Positions 22,225 through 33,775 of a stretch of DNA of 64,000 nt are shown piece after piece; within the stretch, counting starts at the first letter, position 1, and every line of letters starts with the position of its first letter. Position numbers and translations under genes: made by a program. Origin of the DNA: Phascolarctos cinereus (lineage: Eukaryota > Chordata > Mammalia > Diprotodontia > Phascolarctidae); NCBI RefSeq assembly GCF_002099425.1, contig NW_018343972.1, forward strand, positions 4,243,501-4,307,500, given 5' to 3'. The notes under the pieces were generated by a model, which saw only the letters and a list, made by a program, of their open reading frames with translations, had not been told where the DNA came from and did no database searches.

Positions 22225-22850
22225 CAAGTCCAAAAATGAAGGAGAAGATAGTTTTATCATCCTCTGTTCTGGTCAAGCCACATTTAGAATACTGTGTTAG
22301 AAGTGTCATATTTTGAGAAGGCCATTTACAACTAGATCATATTCAGATTACTGGGATGATCAGGAAGATGAAGGGATTGGAAATGAGAACATATAAAGTT
22401 CAGCTAAAGAATCCAAGGATAAAAAAAAATAAAAAAATAAAAAAAATTGAAAAAAATGAAAAAAATTAAAGAATCCAAGGATGCTTACCATGGATAACTG
22501 AGACACAGGAGGGGAGAGAGAGACATGAACCCCTTCTTCAGTTGTTTGAAGGGTAGTCACATAGAAGGACAACATTTATTCTGCTTTGCCTCAGAGGAAA
22601 GAACTAAGGGTAGTATCTAAAGGTGAAATGAATTTTAACTCAGAATAAGGAAGAACTGCCTGATTAAAATGGTCTTCAAATGGAAGGAGCTGCCTCAGGA
22701 AGAGAGTTCCCTGCCACTGTAGGTCTCTGAGTGATGACTGGATTTCCCTCATCAATGATGTAGATTAGATTCTTGTTGAAGTGTGGCTTGGATTGGATGA
22801 CCTTCGGGGTGCTACCACCTCCAAGATTCTGTAATTTGGTTAATGGACTA
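22225..22850 (+). mobile_element. L3/CR1 LINE 3' part
   Basis: 'ggtcaagccacatttagaat', 'actgtgttagaagtgtcata', 'aatggaaggagctgcctcag' and 'ccaagattctgtaatttgg' follow the L3/CR1 ORF2 end and 3' UTR. It carries an A-rich insertion at 22421-22466. Confidence 0.75.
22421..22466 (+). mobile_element. Poly(A)-only retroinsertion
   Basis: A 46-base A-rich stretch flanked by a perfect 16-bp duplication, taaagaatccaaggat, at 22405-22420 and 22467-22482. The duplication shows target-primed insertion, yet no LINE or SINE body came with the tail. Confidence 0.85.
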
Positions 22851-24119
22851 CAAATCTAACATGAATTATCAGTGTGACTTAACTAGTACAGAAGCACATA
22901 ACTAGTTATGTTATGCATGCCAGGAGGAGGCCAGACTGCTGCTTGACTTTTTGCTATTGTTACTGCTTGTTTGGGAGGTTTGATTTTGTTTCTTTGCTTG
23001 TTTCTGAGTTGGTTGTGTTCCGCCAAGGGGAGAAAACAATGTCACCTCTGGGCCAACTCTGGTTCCTGCGTAGGTCTTGCACAATAGAGAAACAAAGATT
23101 GGTAGAGGCTAGTCAAGTGTCCCCTTTTTATAACTGGCACCCAGTCACAATATAAAATTATATAGAAAGTGCTTTCGTATAGAGGTGACCAGCTTTTAAT
23201 GGCACGTTTCTGTTCATTTATATGATTTGATGATCCACTCAAAAGGCAAACCAAAACAACAGTGAGAAGGTTGTGACATTTTATTCAAAGATCTCAAAGC
23301 TGAGTAGCTGACTATAATAAATACCAGAAGCTGTATTTATACTTTTTGCCTGCCTGCATGTGTATGTTTAATAGGGAGGAGAGGGGTCACCCTACAATAT
23401 ACTTTTCATCTCTTCCTGAGTTTGATTCTACTGTGTTTATTTACTTCTACACTAATAGAAATGTCACAGGACTACTTGTTTGTGGATTTGAAATGTGCCT
23501 CAACTCCTTGGTTGGGGATGATGCCATTTACACTTGGTCACGTGAATGTTGCTTGTCAGATGGTCTTCTGCACCTCCCATAAGTGTTTTTTTTCCCCAAT
23601 TCTATAAGTCACAGAATATCTGGACACCATCTCATCTAACAATGCATGTCCAAGATTCCAGAAAAAAAAAAAGCAAAGGAAAAGGAAGGAGGTGAGCCGA
23701 GGGAAACCTCACCCAGAGGTGCTTAGGCTGTGGCCTAGGGACAAGTAGTGATCCAAGAAGGTCCCCAGGTAGTGCCTGAATTCATATGCTTTTCATGTTG
23801 ATAATAACGATTGGGATGGAGCTGGATCTGGGATTTGCTACAGTGAACTCTTAAAGAAGAAACTCTCCTAATGCATATTAACATTTTCTGCACTCCTTAG
23901 GCTTGGTGAGTTATTTAGAGAATTAAGAGGTTAATTAACTTGCCCATTAACTTCACAGCCATTGAACCCTAAAGCCAGGTTCTGTGTCTAAGTATTGTGT
24001 TAGGCTGCCTCTAATAGTTTGTATTTATAAAGTCCTTCCAAGTTTATAAAGTGGTTGCCTCACAACTGCCCTGTGAAGTGGGTGTGTAAGAATGATCTCT
24101 TGAAGTAACTCAGTCTCAT
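22851..24119. other. Intronic, mostly unassigned
   Basis: No exon-like text was found. A faint MIR-like patch lies near 23930-24085 ('caactgccctgtgaagtggg'). Confidence 0.4.
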
Positions 24120-24345
24120 GCAATTCAATTTAATCTCTCAAGCATCTATGTGGCATTGAATATATGGCAGAAAGTGTGTTAGGTGCTGGAAATATAAAGA
24201 TGAAAATAAGTCTTCTGACATCAAGAGACTTATATTGACTTGTCTGCCCATGGTCACAATGCTGTTAAGTGTCAGAGCAGGATCTGAACCCAGACCTCCT
24301 AACCACAAATTCTGTGTTCTTTTTTCTATTACTCTATGATGTTGC
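24120..24345 (+). mobile_element. Old dispersed repeat with MIR-like end
   Basis: 'gttaggtgctggaaatataa' resembles the dispersed repeat at 27020. 'gcaggatctgaacccagacc' resembles a MIR 3' core. The order suggests one insertion inside another. Confidence 0.45.
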
Positions 24346-24949
24346 CTATATTATACTCTATTCTCATATTTATACTGAGTTAGTCCTTTCATTAGGCTCT
24401 CCCTCACTGGTATCTCATCAAAAGCAGTGTTAGTCTTCTCATGGATTCTAATGAGGCTTTTATATATGAAATGTTCACTGGAAGATGGTGGCATGGGAGC
24501 CCTATGGAAATGGTCTGAAGGTTAAAAAATACTGAGAAGTACTGTTCTGCAGAGCTAATCTTCTCAACCCAAAGTACATATTTATCCTATCACCAATCTT
24601 GCCCTTCCAAGCTCTGGTTTAGGATTACTCCTATTATCTGCTTTCTTCATTGTTGTTAAAGTGTTACTGATTGAAGGTGGAGAAAATCACAAGTGTGCTT
24701 ACTGGCTCCATCACAAATTTAGATTACACAGTCTCAAGGAGACCCTCACTGACACAAGACAATCCATTTACACCTCCCTAACTGATTCAATATTCTACTT
24801 ATCCCAGCACCTTTAAGTTGTTTTTTTTTATCCTTTCTAAAACTCTCCCAATGGCTCTCTCTCCCTGCTCTCTTATCTAAGAACCTTGACTTACATTTCA
24901 CTGAAAAAAAAAATAGAGACCATTGACTGAGAGCTCAGGCTACTTGTCT
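24346..24949. other. Intronic, unassigned
   Basis: No gene seen. 24480-24550 vaguely recalls a hAT-like end; 24700-24940 may be the decayed 5' part of the L2 that follows. Confidence 0.35.
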
Positions 24950-25204
24950 CCACCTCATTTCACAATCATTTAAATGTCTTCTGAAATTATCTCCTCGTGT
25001 CACATGAAAAGGTGGTCCTCCTTCTTGTCAGCTTAAACGATGTACGAGTGATTTCTTCCTGCCTTCTTTAACAGATTGCCCCCTCTATCTTCCACATTTT
25101 CTCATTAATCTTCAATCTCTTCCTATCTACTGGATGCTTCTCTATCTAAAACATGTCCATATCTCCTTCCCAAACCCTAATCATTTGATCTGTTCATCCC
25201 CACT

Positions 25205-25455
25205 TGTTCAGTTGTTTTTCAGTCGTGTTTGATTCTTTGTGACCCCATTTGAGATTTTCTTGACAGACGTACTGGAGTGCTTTGCATTTCCTTCTCCAGC
25301 TCATTTGACAGATGAGGAAACTGAGGCAAACAGGGTAAAGTGACTTGCCTAGAGTCACAGAGCTAGGAAGTGTCTGAGGCCAGATTTGAACTCAGGAAGA
25401 TTCTTCCTGACTCCAGGCCCAGCATTCTATCCACTGTACCATGCAGCTGCCCGCC
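25205..25455 (-). mobile_element. Marsupial tRNA-derived SINE nested in L2
   Basis: 'gtgaccccatttgagatttt', 'gatgaggaaactgaggcaaa' and 'actccaggcccagcattcta'. Flanked by catccccact (25195-25204) and catccacact (25456-25465), a 10-bp duplication with one mismatch. Confidence 0.85.
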
Positions 25456-26282
25456 CATCCACACTGCTATTTGTTATATCTCTCTTCCCCTTTCATAGCT
25501 AAATTCCTTAAGAATGCCATCTACAACTGGTGCCACTTTCCTTCCATTCCCCTCACTTTCTTCTTAACTCTCTATAGTCTGCCTTCTGACCTCATCATTT
25601 AACTGACATTACTCTATCCAAAGTTATCCATGATCAGTTGCCCAGTTCAGTGCCCCCTTCTCAATTCTCATTGTGCTTGAAATCTTCATAGCCTTTAGCC
25701 TTGCCAATCACCCTCTGCTCCTTTATGCTCTCTTCTCTCTAGGTTTGGCAACTCTGTTCTTTCCAAATTGTTCCCCCTACCTGTCCGACTTCTCTTCATT
25801 CTCCTTTGGTGGATACCCAAGTCACACCTGCTAATCTTGTGCTTCCATAGGGCTCTGTCCCGGGCCCTCTTTTCTTCTCCTTCTATACTATTTCACATAC
25901 TAACCTCATAAGCTCCCACTGATTCAATTATCATTTTAAGCTGATGACTGTCAAATAGACTTATGCAGCCCTAATCTCTCTCTGTTGACCCCGGGTCTCT
26001 CATTTTCAACTATCTATTGTACATATTAAACTGGATATCCCATATACACCTTAAAGTCAACATGTCCAAACATAATTCGTGATCTTTTCCCCAACTTCTC
26101 CTCTCTTTCTACTTACCCTATTACTAGGAGGGCATTATCATTCTTTCAACCACACAGGTTCAAACTTAGGTGTCATCATTTGGATAACTTTGTCTCTCAC
26201 CACCACTCCTCACCCCCCCCATACCCATTCTCTTCATAAATCCTGCCAAGGCTACCTTGTAATATCTCTGGTACATGCTCTC

Positions 26283-26502
26283 TTGTTCAGTCCTTTCAGT
26301 CATGTCCAACTCTTCCTGACGCCATTTGGGGTTTTCTTGACAAAGATATTCGAGTGGTTTGTCATTTTCTTTACAGATGAGGGACTAAGGCAAACAACTC
26401 ACACAGGTAGTAAGGATCTGAGGCCAGAATTGAACTCAGAAAGATGAGTCTTCCTGATTCCAGGTCCAGCACTCTGTGCACCATGGTGCCACCTAGTGAC
26501 CC
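26283..26502 (-). mobile_element. Marsupial tRNA-derived SINE nested in L2
   Basis: 'gccatttggggttttcttga', 'aagatgagtcttcctgattc' and 'ggtgccacctagtgaccc'. It has lost part of the central core compared with the copy at 25205. Confidence 0.82.
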
Positions 26503-27019
26503 TCTTACACTTTACTCCTCTCAATGTAGTCAGCGACCCAGGGACACTGACCTCCTGGCTATTCCTCACATAAAACACTTGCTATTCTGACTCCATGCAT
26601 TTTTAATTGGTTGTTGCCCATGCCTAGAATTCTTTCCTTCCTTGTCTCTACCTCTTAATTTCCTTCCAGGCTAAGTTAAAATCTCATCTTCTGCAAGAAG
26701 CCTATTGCAGTCATTGCTAGTGGTTACCCCTTTGAGATTATCTCCAATTTATCCCTTCCTATTTTGTTTGTGTATAGCTGTTAAAAGTGTTTCCCCCATT
26801 AGATTCTGAGCTCCTTGAGGCCAGGGAGTGTTTTGCGTTTGTTTGTTTCCCTAGCACAGTGCCTAGCACACGGTAAAGGCTTAATAAATGCTGGTTGACT
26901 TAATATACATTGATAGTCATAGATTTCCAGCTGTAGGCCCCCACACAACTACTCACAGTAAGCTGGATTAAAAATTATGTTTTTCACCAGTGAGCAAACT
27001 GTTTATACTATATTAGGAT

Positions 27020-27510
27020 GCAATCAGTCAGGTATTCATGCAATAAGTATCTACTGAGGGCAAGGCAAAGTGCTAGGTGTTGGAGTTACAACAGAAAAAA
27101 ATGGAATTGTCCCTTCCTTACAGGAACCTACATTTCACTGGGGAGACAACATGTACACATGTAAGTATATGGAAAATAAATACGAGATCATTTTAGGGGC
27201 AGCACATTAGCAAATTGGGGGAGATCAGGAAAGGCATGATGTAAGATGATAGATCTATAGCTGAGAGACCTTATACTTAATCAAGTCCAGCATCCTCATT
27301 TTATAGATGAGGAAATTGAGGTCCAGGTAAGTTAAGTCATGTGGCCAGAGTCATACAGCTAGTTTGTGTCCGAGGTTAGTTCTGGACCCAGGTCTTTTAG
27401 GCTCAAAGTCAAGTACTGTAGCCACTACACCACGCTGCCTCACCAAGAAGAAAGCGTTTGAGCTGAGGTTTAAAGGGAGGTGGGGGGTGGGGTTTAAGAA
27501 GGCAGAGGTT
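27020..27510 (+). mobile_element. Old dispersed repeat split by a MIR
   Basis: Left part 27020-27240: 'gcaaagtgctaggtgttgga', 'ttcactggggagacaacatg' and 'atcaggaaaggcatgatgta'. Right part 27446-27510: 'gcgtttgagctgaggtttaa'. The two parts join in the known order of this repeat, with a MIR between them. Class unnamed. Confidence 0.55.
27250..27445 (+). mobile_element. MIR/THER-like CORE-SINE
   Basis: 'cctcattttatagatgagga', 'aattgaggtccaggtaagtt' and 'gtagccactacaccacgctg' in order. Nested in the dispersed repeat at 27020-27510. Confidence 0.75.
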
Positions 27511-27517
27511 AGAAGGT

Positions 27518-27627
27518 ATGGAAAGATGGAAGGAATGAAAAAAGGAAGAAAGGAAGGAAAGTAGGAAGGAAAGAAAATAGGGAAGAAAGGAAGGAGGGAA
27601 GAGAAAAAGGAAAGAAGGAAGGAAACA
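27518..27627. repeat. GGAA/GAAA-rich simple repeat
   Basis: Imperfect purine tract of GGAA and AGAAA units. Confidence 0.93.
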
Positions 27628-27840
27628 TTTAAGTGTCTACTATATGTCAAGCACTTTACAGATTTGATCATTACAACAACTTTGGGAGAGAGGTGCTATT
27701 ATTACCATCCCCCATGTTATAATTGAGGAAACTGAGGCAGACAAGAAGGTTAAGAGACTTGCCCAAGGTCACACAGCTAGCAAATTTCTGAGGCCAGATT
27801 TGAGATCAGATCTTCCTGACTCCATATCCAGCATTGGACC
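27628..27840 (+). mobile_element. MIR/THER-like CORE-SINE
   Basis: 'gtctactatatgtcaagcac', 'aattgaggaaactgaggcag', 'gacttgcccaaggtcacaca' and 'cagatcttcctgactccata' in order. Confidence 0.8.
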
Positions 27841-29029
27841 TATACCATCTGAGACTACTTATGCCATGGCAGCAGCTGAAAAGAACTTGAATTGTCCTTT
27901 CCATTTTACACATGTGAAACCTCAGTCCCTGTGAGAGAGCCAAACATGACAGATGTTTGAAAGTCATTGCTATTTTGGCAGTTCCTTGACTTAATTCCAC
28001 ACCTTCAGCCTTTGAAGTGAGAAAGAATTCTGGCTATGGGGATACTTCATATCTTCATACATCATATAATTAGGCCCACTTTAATTTATTTCTGCTCAAC
28101 TGAAGACTGAGATTAGTGGATCTAAAATGCAGCCAGCAGCCATTAGATGAGGAATAAAGAATATAGATGCTGAGCATTGTAAGTGGCAGTGATAGGTCAT
28201 TGGGGTATCCTTTGGAGGTCTTAATTCCTCAAAAACTTAAAATAGAAGACACATAAGAATGGGGGATGGGATAGGTCTACCACTGTCTAGAGATCAAGGG
28301 CAGACAAGGTAATAGCATTCTACCTACGGATTTGTGAAATTCTCCACAATCGTCCTAAGCTTAGACAAAGCTACAGTTGTGGCTGCAGGTGATGAATGCT
28401 CAAGAGAAAAATACACAACTCTGCTTTGCGGCAGGTCTCCTTGTCTACTCTGTGCTAGTTATAATGTGTTCAGCTGATCTCCCTCCTCCCCCCAGGCAAG
28501 CGTTAGCTTCACCCTTTGCATTTCAGAGGAACAAGGCATCATGATATGAAAAGCTAACTTGCTGCCTAGATATAGTAGATGAAGTTGTAATGTCACGTCA
28601 GCCTTATGATACAAAAATATAGCAGGCTCTCTGCTACCTGGCATCTTGTTAAGCAGAATTTCTCCACTTCTATTGTATAATATTACTCAAAATGATTACC
28701 TGGAGGCACTGCAAGATGCAAGGCTACCTTTCTCCTCAAAGAAAATGCAGCTTGTTTCCTACAATCTTAGTGATAAATGCATACAAACACTTTGTGGGTC
28801 TCTGATAATTGGTAATTCCATCATGTTTTAGTTTTCTTCTCAACAGTCCTTTTGTACCCAATGGTGGCCCCTACTGATATCAAGCCCTGCCCTCCCCACT
28901 TTTCACTTCCATTGATTAGAGTTTCTCAAGGGAAAGGCAATGGCCAATTCCCATGTCATACAATATGGGGGTTGGTTGAATGATCTGGGGGAGTTTAAGC
29001 CCTAAGAAGAACATAGTGATAAGGAGAGT
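27841..29029. other. Intronic, unassigned
   Basis: No exon, RNA gene or clear repeat was recognised. Confidence 0.4.
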
Positions 29030-29250
29030 GATAAGGAAAGGATCCCTGCCTTCACATATTTGAAGGGTTTCATGAATGAAGGATAAGACCCATTTTCTTT
29101 GCCCAAAAATACAGAACTTGGACCAAATAGGAGAAAGTTGTAGAGAGGCAGAATTCAAATCAATAGAAGGATCAGTGCAATTGCTTATATTGGAAGGTGG
29201 TTCAAAAATGGAATGGGCTTGGAATATAGCATATTTCCCACCACTAATAG
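29030..29250 (+). mobile_element. L3/CR1 LINE 3' fragment
   Basis: 'catatttgaagggtttcatg', 'agttgtagagaggcagaatt' and 'ggttcaaaaatggaatgggc' match the L3/CR1 3' UTR order. Confidence 0.6.
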
Positions 29251-29482
29251 CTGGCATTCATAAATTTTAAAGCTTACATAGTGCTTTGTAAATAAGCACA
29301 TTTTATCCTCACAACAATCCTGGTAGATACTATTATCATCCTCATTTTACATATGAGGAAATTGAGTGCCAGAAAGGCTAAATTACTTATCCAGGGCCAC
29401 ATAGTAAGCATCTGTGGCCAGATTTAAACTCAGACTTCTGACTCCAAAGCCAGAGTTCTACTCTATCTATTGTACCATCTCA
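29251..29482 (+). mobile_element. MIR/THER-like CORE-SINE
   Basis: 'ttttatcctcacaacaatcc', 'catatgaggaaattgagtgc' and 'cagacttctgactccaaagc' in order. Confidence 0.75.
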
Positions 29483-29496
29483 TTTCCTCATAAAAG

Positions 29497-29720
29497 TTAG
29501 CATTTACATAGATGCTTTAAGGTTTTCCAAGTACCATAAATGTTATGTTATTTTATCCTCACATCGCCCTTTGTGGTAAGTGATATTATTATCCTCATTT
29601 TATATATAAAGAAATTGAGGCTGAGAGAGATTAAGTGACTTGACCACAGTCACATAGCCACTAAGTATCTGAAGTTGGATTTGAATTCAAGTCTTCTGTA
29701 CTCTAAAACTATGCTGGTCA
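29497..29720 (+). mobile_element. MIR/THER-like CORE-SINE
   Basis: 'tatcctcacatcgccctttg', 'gattaagtgacttgaccaca' and 'ggatttgaattcaagtcttc'. A second copy next to the one at 29251. Confidence 0.75.
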
Positions 29721-30009
29721 CAACTTAGATGACTATTAATCAGGGATGCTATATAAGGGATTTCTGCTTAAGTAGAAATCGAATTGTATGATCTTGGTGT
29801 TCATTTTATTGGATTTTGGAGCCTTCTATGTCTTCCAGAAACTCTTTTAAGAGGGAAATTCCTGTGGGAAGAGAGTTATTGTACACTAAGTGATTATCAG
29901 TTAATATCTCAATAGGGATTAGGTAATCAACCACTGCTGAGAGCAAAATAAAAAGGACCCTTAAACTAGAAAGGAGAGGCAGAAGGATTTTAAAAATTTA
30001 ATTAATTTT

Positions 30010-30480
30010 TATTTTAGAGGTAGAAGGGACCTTAGAGATTATAATCCAACTTGGTCCTTTTACATGAGGAAATAAGTCCCAGAGAGGTTCATTGAATTGC
30101 CTAAAATTTCCCAGGAAGCAAGGGTCAGGGTTCACATTTGAACCTAGAATTTTCAGGAAGTAGAGGTATTTGCTTCATAGTTTTGCCTGAAGCTGTCAAT
30201 CTCATTTGCACTTGCATTTACACTATTTATATAACACAGAGCTTACAATCCCTCCTAGGTCTTAAGAAAGAATGGTAAAGCAGCAATGAGAGGGTAACCA
30301 AACACAGACAACAGGTACGAGCATTGTGAAATGCTCAAGTTCAGTAAATGTCTTGACTATCATTGAGTATGATGTCTCATTTTATGGAGGTAAGGCCCAA
30401 AGAGGGGAGATGACTTCTCTGAGATGACACACTCATTAATTACAAAGTTAGGAATCTAGGTGCTAGAATGCCTTTTTAAG
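30010..30480 (+). mobile_element. Two MIR-like fragments
   Basis: 30010-30180 has 'agaagggaccttagagatta' and 'cccagagaggttcattgaat'. 30370-30480 has 'taaggcccaaagaggggaga'. Unassigned sequence lies between them. Confidence 0.5.
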
Positions 30481-30868
30481 GTTGTTTTCCCCCCACTACA
30501 TCTTGATGCTTTCAGACAATTTTCAGTTAATCACAAATAGCGACTATGACCCTATATCTCCTGCCCCTCAAAGTACTAGAAAACAATGCTATTTGTTTTT
30601 TTGCTTGGAGATTTTAGTTATCACAAGGCCTCTTATAACACAGATGTTAGGGGACAAGGATGGCATCTTTATCATAGTTAAGAGTTACACTAGATAACAG
30701 AATGTGCAGTACACAGAAGTCATTGGGTCTACCCTCTAACAGCATCCATGGTGTAGAATGGTTCTATGTAGTAGGGATTTTCTGTAGGTTAATGACTTAA
30801 AACTGCACTAAGACTTTTGGGACACTTCACATATTGAATAATATGCATACATACAGATAGCTAGATAA

Positions 30869-31048
30869 TCAGCTAGCTAGGTGGTACAGCAGATAGAGCA
30901 CTGGGCCTGGAGTCAGGAAGACTCATCTTCCCGAGTTCAAATTTGGCCTTGGACGCTTACTGGCTGTGTAACCCTGGGAAAGTCACTTAACTATGTTGGC
31001 TTCAGCTCCTTCTCTGTAAAATGAGCTGGAGAAGGAAATGGCAAATGT
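30869..31048 (+). mobile_element. Marsupial tRNA-derived SINE
   Basis: 'cagctagctaggtggtacag', 'ctgggcctggagtcaggaag', 'gtaaccctgggaaagtcact' and 'aaatgagctggagaaggaaa'. The 3' end is cut short, before the 'agtatctttgcc' part. Confidence 0.85.
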
Positions 31049-31184
31049 ATATACATGTGTATGCACATGTGTGTGCATTTATATTATAGCACTTTAAATA
31101 CCAAGAAATACTAGAGTATGTCTCTTATTTCTACCTATGTCTTCCTTTCTGTAGGAAAAGCATACCTAGTTCCCTTACTGACAA

Positions 31185-31385
31185 TAATAATTATATCTCT
31201 TTAGCACTGCATGGTTGGTAGTCACTTTATATACATTTATATACATCTCATCCTCATGTCAACCATGTGAAGCAGGTGTAATTATGATCTCCATTTTACA
31301 TATGAGAAACTAAAGCCCAGAGGGGTTCAGTGCCCAAGGTCAAAGAGTTAGTAAGCATCTGAGATCTTTCTGACTCCAAGTCCCT
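31185..31385 (+). mobile_element. MIR/THER-like CORE-SINE
   Basis: 'gatctccattttacatatga', 'gaaactaaagcccagagggg' and 'gagatctttctgactccaag' in order. Confidence 0.7.
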
Positions 31386-31399
31386 TAAGTCCTCTGGCC

Positions 31400-31640
31400 A
31401 TATAACCAATCTTCCTATAGTGAAACTTTGAGTATGCTCACCATACAGGTCTCCCACCATGGACACGCTCCAACTTGTCAATGATATTTCTAAAGGATGG
31501 TGTCCTGAACTGAACACCATACTCTAGATATGATAGAATATATTATTGTGTATGCTGTGCTTCCATGAACAAAACATAAGATTATACTAGTTGATCTTTT
31601 TCTCTAATTCTACCTTTATTAACAGCTAAAAAGAGTTTTT
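31400..31640 (-). mobile_element. L3/CR1 LINE fragment
   Basis: 'ggacacgctccaacttgtca' and 'gaactgaacaccatactcta' are the reverse of the L3/CR1 text before its 3' UTR. Confidence 0.65.
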
Positions 31641-32429
31641 CTTCTTTAAAAGGCACTTCTTTAGTAACATAGAAGTTGTAAAAAGTAAAAACTAAGTTAA
31701 ACTTCTTGTAACAAATAGAGAAATATCATTACAAGAACAGTGCATAATCTTACTGTGTAGTACCAAATAGGGAATTGAAAAGCACTCATAATGGAAAATA
31801 TTAATATCTCTGCAATCATCGTAATTGTCTCATTTAATGAAAACTTCTTATGTGACCAAAACCAACCCTCCATATGGTTCTTTAAATGCAAATAGAAGGA
31901 AGAAGTCATTTATACTCAACAGTAGCAATTGGAGACCCTATATGAGTTGGGCTCATTCATCAGGCATTCATATCCAAACTGTAATTTCACTGGGTATCCA
32001 AGGAACATAAGCAGCCTTGAGGTATGGCTAATCAGTGCTTTTTAAGTAATTTTTTTTTTCTGAAGAAAATCAGAATAGGAGCAATATCATCTTACTTGAA
32101 TACAGTCTTGCCTATAGTACTCTTGTGACTTCAAGAGTATAAAAATGAAGGAAAATTGAACACATATATACATTGCAGAGGTGGATACTGGAAAGAAAAA
32201 AACAGCAACAACAACTATGGATGCTGAGTATTTTGAGCCCCCATTTGACACAGATGGTATAGATTCGTCTCCTACATAATTTAGGTCTGAATTAGATGGT
32301 CCCTGCCGTCAACTTTTCACTCTGAATTTTGATAGCATTCTAGAATTGTCTGAGGTCAATGTGAAGACATATATTCTAGCAATTAAACTTCAAAAAGTAT
32401 GACAAGTTGTCTTGATAAGTAATGCGTTT

Positions 32430-32555
32430 TCTATCCCAGAAGGTCTTCAAGTGGTGATTGAACGATCACTAATTTTGGTTCTTGTCCAGGAGAATCCTAA
32501 TAAGTACCACTTAGTCCAGTTGTGATTCCTTCCAGCTCTGAGATTCTGGAGGATC
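32430..32555 (+). mobile_element. L3/CR1 LINE 3' end
   Basis: 'aaggtcttcaagtggtgatt' and 'gattccttccagctctgaga' followed by 'ttctgg' match the L3/CR1 terminus. Confidence 0.6.
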
Positions 32556-32559
32556 ATAT

Positions 32560-32888
32560 GATTTGGAGCTGGAAGGGATATTGAAAATTATCCAGACACA
32601 GGATCATGTATTTAGAGCCAGGCATTAGCCCTTAGAAGTCATTTATTTCAATTCTCTCTTTTTATAACAACGAAACAGAAGTCTAGTGTTTCTTTCCCAA
32701 GGTCACATAGGTTAAGTGGTAGGGCCAAGATTCTAAACCAGAGCCTCTGACTCTAAATCCAATACCTTTTCTCGCTCAGGACCTTTTACTTTAGGTAAAG
32801 GAAACTGAGGCCTAGCAAAGGAAAGTAATTTGTCTACAGTAAGAAGCAAAAGTAAGACTTAAAACCAGGTCTGAAGCCTGAATCTTTT
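32560..32888 (+). mobile_element. MIR-like SINE pieces
   Basis: 'tggagctggaagggatattg', 'cccaaggtcacataggttaa' and 'gagcctctgactctaaatcc', then a second short piece with 'aggaaactgaggcctagcaa'. Confidence 0.6.
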
Positions 32889-32896
32889 AATTACAG

Positions 32897-33107
32897 CAGA
32901 GACTCTTAATCTGGGGTTTCTTCAATTTGTTTGTTTTGGATAATGGTTTTCAATAACACTGGTTTCCTTTGTAATTCTGTGTACTTTATTCACTTAAAGA
33001 TATTGTTTGAGAAGGGGTCTTTAGACTTAAAACCCACTGATACCATGGTCCTTGACATTAAAAAACAAAACAACAACAACAAAAAAAAACCAGGCTAAGA
33101 ACCTCTA
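32897..33107. mobile_element. Nonautonomous hAT-like transposon with TIRs and 8-bp TSD
   Basis: A 211-base element: left end 'cagagactcttaatctgggg', right end 'ccaggctaagaacctcta', inverted imperfect repeats of the CAGRGGTTCTTAACC type. Flanked by aattacag (32889-32896) and cattacag (33108-33115), an 8-bp duplication with 7 matches as expected for hAT. No transposase. Confidence 0.8.
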
Positions 33108-33115
33108 CATTACAG

Positions 33116-33689
33116 AAAGTATTCCTTTAATGATTCATTGTTTTTGTGAGATGAATGGAAGCTGTTCCTTGGATACAAAAATGTGATGTTTCTGACATAA
33201 TTCTGTATGTCAGGCTTAGTTAGTTCTTTTCTTTCCCAAACCTGGTTTTCTCTCTAGTCCTAAGGTAAGTTCACTGATGATTTTAGGAATCTAGGAATTT
33301 AGGAAAGATTCTCCAGTGAATTTATCCCAATGAGATCCTTTTGTTTTCTTCATTTTACAATCCTGTCAGTTTTTCGCACAACCCAGAGTCACGGATCTGA
33401 GCTTGGAACACTATCTTTGCTTTCTGCCTTTCATAAGTCAATACGGAGGATAGAGAATGGCCAGCAAGCATTGTCACCGTTTTGGAAGGTGTACAGTGAT
33501 TCTGAAGCCTTGGGAATTTTTTTTTTCACGAACATTTTGTTTTGTTTTTGAGGATAGGGAAACAACTTGTAAAATTATCAAGGATAGAGAACTCCCTGTA
33601 GTGAAAAGTTACTCCACTGATCCAGATCATCAACTCACTTGTAATTTATAATGTTAGAAACATTGGAGTGGGGGGAGGGGGACCGAGGG
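33116..33689. other. Intronic, unassigned
   Basis: No gene or repeat recognised. Confidence 0.4.
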
Positions 33690-33775
33690 GTTAAGTGATT
33701 TGCCCTGCCCAGGGTCATGAAGCTACTATGTGTCAGAGGTAGGACTCAAGGGACAATAGATGTACAGCTAGGTCC
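33690..33775 (+). mobile_element. MIR-like fragment
   Basis: 'gttaagtgatttgccctgcc' and 'gtgtcagaggtaggactcaa'; only the core remains. Confidence 0.5.

Larger units (their letters stand above)
24950..26905 (+). mobile_element. L2 LINE, long copy with two nested SINEs
   Basis: Follows L2 from mid ORF2 to the 3' end: 'tcttcaatctcttcctatct', 'gggctctgtcccgggccctc' (RT region), 'aagtcaacatgtccaaacat', 'gattctgagctccttgaggc' and 'cttaataaatgctggttgac'. The frame is decayed. SINEs at 25205-25455 and 26283-26502 are later insertions. Antisense to UNC5D in its last intron. Confidence 0.8.
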
